DNA from: Acidobacteriota bacterium
Lineage (GTDB): Bacteria; Acidobacteriota; Terriglobia; Terriglobales; Acidobacteriaceae
NCBI GenBank assembly: GCA_025353435.1
Contig: JANXQR010000203.1
Coordinates: 1 to 7,944, forward strand
DNA length: 7,944 nt
Reading direction: 5' to 3'
Positions 4,766 through 7,944 of this stretch are shown in pieces. The notes under the pieces are model-generated. The model was not told the DNA's origin. It saw nothing but the letters and a program-made list of their open reading frames with translations, and did not search any database. Numbering within the stretch: the first letter of the stretch is position 1; every line of letters begins with the position of its first letter. Made by a program: the position numbers and the translations under genes.

Positions 4766-5488
4766 TCAGTTTCGCGTGGCCGGGAACTCACCCACAATCG
4801 CGCGCTCGGCGATCTTCGATCCGGCCTGAACGATCGAGTGGCTGCCAATGCGCGCGCCTGCTCCGATTTCAGTAGGGACTAGGGTTACCTTGTCGGAGTC
4901 TTCGGGATCGTGGGTGTGCGAGTAAATGCGCGCATAGGAGCCGATGATGGCATTCCTGCCAATCGTAATGCCGCCGCGATCGTGCAGCAGCGCGCGCTGC
5001 CGGATGACCACGCCATCGCCAATCCAGAGCCGGTAGCCGAACGCCAGCTCCACCCCGTGAAAGATGCGCACGCCGCTGCCCATATGGGCAAAGAGATGCC
5101 GCCCCAGCATGCAGCGGAAGCGCAGCCCCAGCCAGTGATTCAACCCGATAGGCGAACGGTCAAACATCTGCCAGAACCACAGCAGAGGCTTTCGCTTGTC
5201 CAACTCCGCGTGGTCTGCCTCCTCAAAGTGCTCGGCTTCGAGCGTCATGTTTTCAGGGTCAAGCGAAAGACTTAGCACATTGAGGGGCAGTTCGCTGGTC
5301 AGCGTCAGGTTCAGCTTGCCGCCGTGGGGTCGGCCCAGGTAAAGCTGGTAAAGCTGTTCGCGCACAATCTCGGAGCGGCGCTCCGGCCCTTGGTGACGAG
5401 TAAATTCGTCGTCGAGAAAGGAAAGCCACCGGCGATAGATCTCCTCCGCTTCCGGCGCGGGACGCGGCGCATTTGCTTGATTGACCAT
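4766..5488 (-). CDS. Left-handed beta-helix (hexapeptide-repeat) acyltransferase
   Basis: A 240-residue protein. From about residue 136 to the end it has hexapeptide turns ([LIV]-G-x(4)): LWIGDGVVIRQRALLHD, ITIGRNAIIGSYARIYSHTHD, TEIGAGARIGSHSIVQAGS. This is the LbetaH fold of O- and N-acetyltransferases using acetyl-CoA. SHTHD (190-194) supplies the likely catalytic histidine (H191 or H193), as in the maltose/galactoside acetyltransferase group. The end, AIVGEFPATRN, is the usual closing AIVG-x-(F/P)PA motif, so the protein is not truncated. The first ~130 residues are different: a helical, charged part (EEIYRRWLSFLDDEFTR at 15-31), then a predicted beta-containing section and a Trp-rich stretch (about 103-124) that I cannot assign. 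The acceptor substrate (sugar, lipid or other) is unknown. The ATG at 5488-5486 has no strong Shine-Dalgarno. It is divergent from asnS and probably the first gene of a transcript with the protease. Confidence 0.88.
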   Translation of the reverse strand: MVNQANAPRPAPEAEEIYRRWLSFLDDEFTRHQGPERRSEIVREQLYQLYLGRPHGGKLNLTLTSELPLNVLSLSLDPENMTLEAEHFEEADHAELDKRKPLLWFWQMFDRSPIGLNHWLGLRFRCMLGRHLFAHMGSGVRIFHGVELAFGYRLWIGDGVVIRQRALLHDRGGITIGRNAIIGSYARIYSHTHDPEDSDKVTLVPTEIGAGARIGSHSIVQAGSKIAERAIVGEFPATRN

Positions 5489-5565
5489 ACGCTTTGGACG
5501 ATAAACCAGAAGCCCTGGACGCGACTAATCTCATGACGAATCCGAGTGCGCCCGCGGCGTTATCC

Positions 5566-5571
5566 TAGAAT
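5566..5571 (+). promoter_or_regulatory. Possible -10 of asnS
   Basis: TAGAAT, five of six matches to the -10 consensus, 54 bp before the chosen asnS ATG. No recognisable -35 lies at 16-18 bp, so this is tentative. Confidence 0.25.
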
Positions 5572-5625
5572 GTCCGGCCAAGCTGGGAGAGTCCGACAAG
5601 GCTGGTCTTGAGGAATTTGCGCTCT

Positions 5626-7005
5626 ATGTCTGAAGAAACAGCCGCAAGCACCGCCGAAACGCCGAAAACTGAAGCCAAGGTTGCCGCTCCCATCGCCACT
5701 ATCGCGACGCTGGGTCAGCACGAAGGCGAGTCCGTCACCCTTCGCGGATGGCTCTACAACCTGCGCGAGAGCGGCAAGTTGCTCTTCCCCATCTTTCGCG
5801 ACGGCACCGGAACAGTGCAGGGCGTTGCCCATGTCAAGAGTGTGCCGGCCGAGGTTTTTGAGGTTCTCAAAGGACTTACCCAGGAGTCCTCTGTCATCGT
5901 GACCGGCAAGGTCCGCGCGGACAAGCGGGCGCCGGGAGGATTTGAACTCGATGTCGAAGGTATTCAAGTGATTCAGCGCGTGCCGGAGTCGGACCCGTAC
6001 CCAATCTCGCTCAAAGATCACGGCGTCGAATTCCTCATGGAGCATCGTCACCTGTGGGTGCGCTCGCCCCGTCAGTCCGCTATTCTGCGCGTGCGGGCGG
6101 AGATCATGAGAGCCGCCGCAGAGTATTTCGACAATAACGGCTTCATCCGCACCGATCCGCCAATCCTGACACCGGCGGCCTGCGAGGGCACTTCAACACT
6201 TTTCCCGGTCGACTACTTCGGCGAACCTGCGTTCCTCACGCAATCCGGCCAGCTCTACATCGAATCGACGGCGCTGGCCCTGGGCAAGGTCTACAGCTTC
6301 GGGCCCACTTTCCGCGCGGAGAAATCGAAGACTCGCCGCCACCTCACCGAGTTCTGGATGGTGGAGCCTGAAGTTGCGTTCTGCGATCTCGACGGCCTGA
6401 TGGAGCTGGCGGAAAACTACATTTCCTACATCGTGCAGAGCGTGCTGAAAAATCGCGCTCCTGAGCTGGCCGTGATTGGCCGCGATGTCGCCAAACTGGA
6501 GAACATCGTCCCGCCCTTCCCGCGACTGCGCTACGACGAAGCGGCCAAAATGCTCCAGCAAGCCCACGCTGACGGCCACCTCGAAAACTCCTTCGAGTAC
6601 GGCAACGACTTCGGGTCACCGGATGAAACCTGGCTCACCCAGCAGTTCGACAAGCCCGTCATGGTGCATCGCTACCCCGCCGCCGTGAAGGCGTTTTACA
6701 TGGAGCCTGACCCCGCCGATCCGACGTTTGCGCTCTGCCTCGACGTACTGGCGCCGGAGGGCTACGGCGAAGTCATTGGCGGCTCGCAGCGCGTGGCCAG
6801 CTACGACCTGCTCAAGAGCCGCATCGAGGCGCACGGCCTGCCGCTTGAATCCTTCCAGTGGTATCTCGACCTGCGCCGCTACGGCAGCGTGCCCCACGCA
6901 GGCTTCGGCATGGGCATCGAGCGCCTCGTTGCCTGGGTGTGCGGCCTCGACCACGTGCGCGAGACAATTCCGTTCGCGCGCACGCTGCATCGCATTTATC
7001 CGTAG
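5626..7005 (+). CDS. asnS: Asparaginyl-tRNA synthetase
   Basis: A class IIb aminoacyl-tRNA synthetase that attaches asparagine to tRNA-Asn. The 459 residues include an Ala/Glu/Thr-rich N-terminal tail (1-25) and an OB-fold anticodon-binding domain (about 35-118, VTLRGWLYNLRESGKLLFPI). The catalytic domain begins near 133, with motif 2 in FRAEKSKTRRHLTEFWMVEPE (229-249) and motif 3 GFGMGIERLVAW (426-437). WMVEPE after motif 2 favours AsnRS over archaeal-type AspRS, which has different residues there. The ending RTLHRIYP is typical. I chose ATG at 5626 because GAGGA at 5610-5614 lies 11 nt before it; a TTG at 5608 would add six residues but has no ribosome binding site. Presence of AsnRS means direct Asn-tRNA formation, which does not exclude an additional GatCAB route. 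It is divergent from the acyltransferase gene and convergent with the methyltransferase gene. Confidence 0.96.
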   Translation: MSEETAASTAETPKTEAKVAAPIATIATLGQHEGESVTLRGWLYNLRESGKLLFPIFRDGTGTVQGVAHVKSVPAEVFEVLKGLTQESSVIVTGKVRADKRAPGGFELDVEGIQVIQRVPESDPYPISLKDHGVEFLMEHRHLWVRSPRQSAILRVRAEIMRAAAEYFDNNGFIRTDPPILTPAACEGTSTLFPVDYFGEPAFLTQSGQLYIESTALALGKVYSFGPTFRAEKSKTRRHLTEFWMVEPEVAFCDLDGLMELAENYISYIVQSVLKNRAPELAVIGRDVAKLENIVPPFPRLRYDEAAKMLQQAHADGHLENSFEYGNDFGSPDETWLTQQFDKPVMVHRYPAAVKAFYMEPDPADPTFALCLDVLAPEGYGEVIGGSQRVASYDLLKSRIEAHGLPLESFQWYLDLRRYGSVPHAGFGMGIERLVAWVCGLDHVRETIPFARTLHRIYP

Positions 7006-7020
7006 CGCATTGGCGAGAGT

Positions 7021-7052
7021 AGGAGGGGGCGCGGCTTCGGTCGCGCTCTCCT
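7021..7052. terminator. GC-rich hairpin between convergent asnS and methyltransferase genes
   Basis: GCGCGGC (7029-7035) pairs with GTCGCGC (7040-7046) around a TTCG loop, with one G-U pair. An outer stem AGGAG (7021-7025) with CTCCT (7048-7052) extends it across a GGG/T internal loop. It begins 15 bp after the asnS stop and reaches the last base of the methyltransferase stop. No T-tract follows on either strand, so it is a stabilising or weak terminator rather than a canonical intrinsic one. Confidence 0.45.
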
Positions 7053-7867
7053 CATGGCAGGCGTCCCGCCAGCCGATAAATGCAGCACTGATCGATACTC
7101 ACTTTGAACGCATCGGCAGCCGCGTCCTCCGCGCTGAATGGAATATTCTCGTCGGCTAGCCGTTCAATCCCGGCGGTCCTCTTCACCACGTTGTCGTGCT
7201 CTGGATGGACGTAGACCAAGTCGATTGGAGCCGAACGGGTCTGTGACGCTTCACCAAGCCGCTCCAGCAGACGCCGCACGATCTCCCCTTCAAAGGAATT
7301 GAAGAGAAACAGCACCATGGGGCCGTCCGGAATCGGAAACTCCAGCACATCTCCCTCGACTACATTTGCGGCGCGACAGGAGCGCGGCTTGCGCATCCAC
7401 CTCACAAGATTCTTGCGGGCAACTGCCACGAGCTTTGCGTTCAGTTCGACGCCGATGATCGCACGGAACGGAAACTCCGAAGCCATCAGCAGCGCACGCC
7501 CCTTGCCGCAACCGAGATCGACAAATGTATAGTCCGCGACAGACAAGCCATAGAGACTCCGTTGCCAGAGAGCAATCGCGCCATGGAAGAGTGATGGCGC
7601 CGTGGCGTAGTAGCCTTCGCTGTGAATATCGTTCGGGTGGCCTGTTGCGAGCGATTCGGCATAGAGCAGCCCGCTCGTGTCCACGCGGTGGAGCCGATCA
7701 AAGGGGTGAATTCGCTGGGGATTCGAAGATGTTCGCTGCCGCACGCCTTCAAGGAAATGTCGAACGGAATCCAGCATACTGTTAGTTCGGAACCACTGCC
7801 GGAAGCGAGACACGCTGATCACTTCACTGCGACTGTAGCAGAGCGGGTGCGGCCGCCTCGCAATCAA
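7052..7867 (-). CDS. Class I SAM-dependent methyltransferase, substrate unknown
   Basis: Reads 271 residues from a TTG at 7867. A Rossmann-fold SAM-binding domain is clear: motif I FVDLGCGKGRALLMAS (115-130), the acidic ribose-binding residue E141 in IGVELN, a motif II/III region EGDVLEF (171-177), and LFLFNSFEG (186-194) in the motif IV place, followed by a strand LVYVHPEH (217-224). GCGKGR followed by LLMAS and GVEL resembles DOT1-like and related bacterial methyltransferases, but no specific substrate can be named. The N-terminal ~100 residues include a helical, Arg-rich region and SEGYYATAP. The start is uncertain: TTG at 7867 has GAGG about 11 nt upstream; ATG at codon 31 has no visible Shine-Dalgarno but would also leave the domain complete (241 residues). 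It is convergent with asnS, and may be preceded closely by another minus-strand gene. Confidence 0.85.
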   Translation of the reverse strand: MIARRPHPLCYSRSEVISVSRFRQWFRTNSMLDSVRHFLEGVRQRTSSNPQRIHPFDRLHRVDTSGLLYAESLATGHPNDIHSEGYYATAPSLFHGAIALWQRSLYGLSVADYTFVDLGCGKGRALLMASEFPFRAIIGVELNAKLVAVARKNLVRWMRKPRSCRAANVVEGDVLEFPIPDGPMVLFLFNSFEGEIVRRLLERLGEASQTRSAPIDLVYVHPEHDNVVKRTAGIERLADENIPFSAEDAAADAFKVSIDQCCIYRLAGRLP

Positions 7868-7901
7868 TTCAAGATGAGCCTCGTTCTCCAGTCCGGCGGC
7901 A

Positions 7902-7944
7902 TCAGGTCATCTCGTCCAGATCGAACCAGCGTCCGTTACACTCG
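7902..7944 (-). CDS. Possible 3' end of another minus-strand gene
   Basis: The minus strand from the window edge is open for 13 codons to TGA at 7904-7902 and reads ECNGRWFDLDEMT, which looks protein-like. A second frame is also open for a shorter stretch to a TGA at the same place. If real, the methyltransferase would follow 34 bp later in an operon. The fragment is too short to be sure. Confidence 0.25.
   Translation of the reverse strand, partial: ECNGRWFDLDEMT

Noticed and set aside
4766..4860. Suspected C-terminal truncation of the acyltransferase
   Set aside because: The ending AIVGEFPATRN matches the normal closing motif of this family.
5608..5625. TTG at 5608 as the asnS start
   Set aside because: There is no ribosome binding site before it, while GAGGA at 5610-5614 serves the ATG at 5626.
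1..7944. CRISPR array, tRNA, insertion sequence, integrase or prophage
   Set aside because: No regularly spaced repeats, cloverleaf, transposase-like reading frame or terminal inverted repeats were seen on either strand.

Overview
The window looks like chromosomal DNA of a GC-rich Gram-negative-type bacterium. The housekeeping protein sequences and gene neighbourhood suggest Acidobacteriota (Terriglobia-like). This is an inference from sequence feel; no search was run. There are no tRNA or rRNA genes, no CRISPR array, no transposase and no phage gene.

Left part (1-1765). The edge holds the N-terminus of a PitA-type phosphate transporter on the minus strand. A 423-bp intergenic region follows. 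It contains two near-identical CCC-N5-GGG boxes, a Crp/Fnr-like palindrome with a plausible -10 at class II spacing, and a UUCG hairpin. These could serve the divergent plus-strand gene, a 217-residue protein of unknown function with a faint PD-(D/E)XK nuclease pattern. Converging on it is a short toxin-antitoxin relic: an intact AbrB/MazE-type antitoxin followed by what looks like only the last ~30 codons of a Doc/Fic-type toxin. The antitoxin has its own promoter. Two 14-bp direct repeats cover its -35 and -10 and look like an autoregulatory operator.

Middle (1766-5488). Four minus-strand genes lie in a row, in transcription order: hexapeptide-repeat acyltransferase, site-2 protease-like M50 metalloprotease, tryptophanyl-tRNA synthetase (trpS) and kleisin subunit ScpA (scpA). 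trpS and scpA are tightly coupled, with the trpS stop codon inside the scpA Shine-Dalgarno. TrpRS carries the four cysteines of the [4Fe-4S]-containing subclass. ScpA has a ~115-residue Pro/Asp-rich N-terminal extension. scpB, which commonly follows scpA, is absent; the toxin-antitoxin relic occupies that position.

Right part (5489-7944). asnS (asparaginyl-tRNA synthetase) is divergent from the acyltransferase and converges on a SAM-dependent methyltransferase. A GC-rich UUCG hairpin lies between those two ends. The last bases may hold the 3' end of another minus-strand gene.

I see no convincing complete novel system. The most interesting items are the decayed antitoxin-Doc locus with its operator, the nuclease-like orphan gene with its dense regulatory region, and the iron-sulfur type TrpRS.
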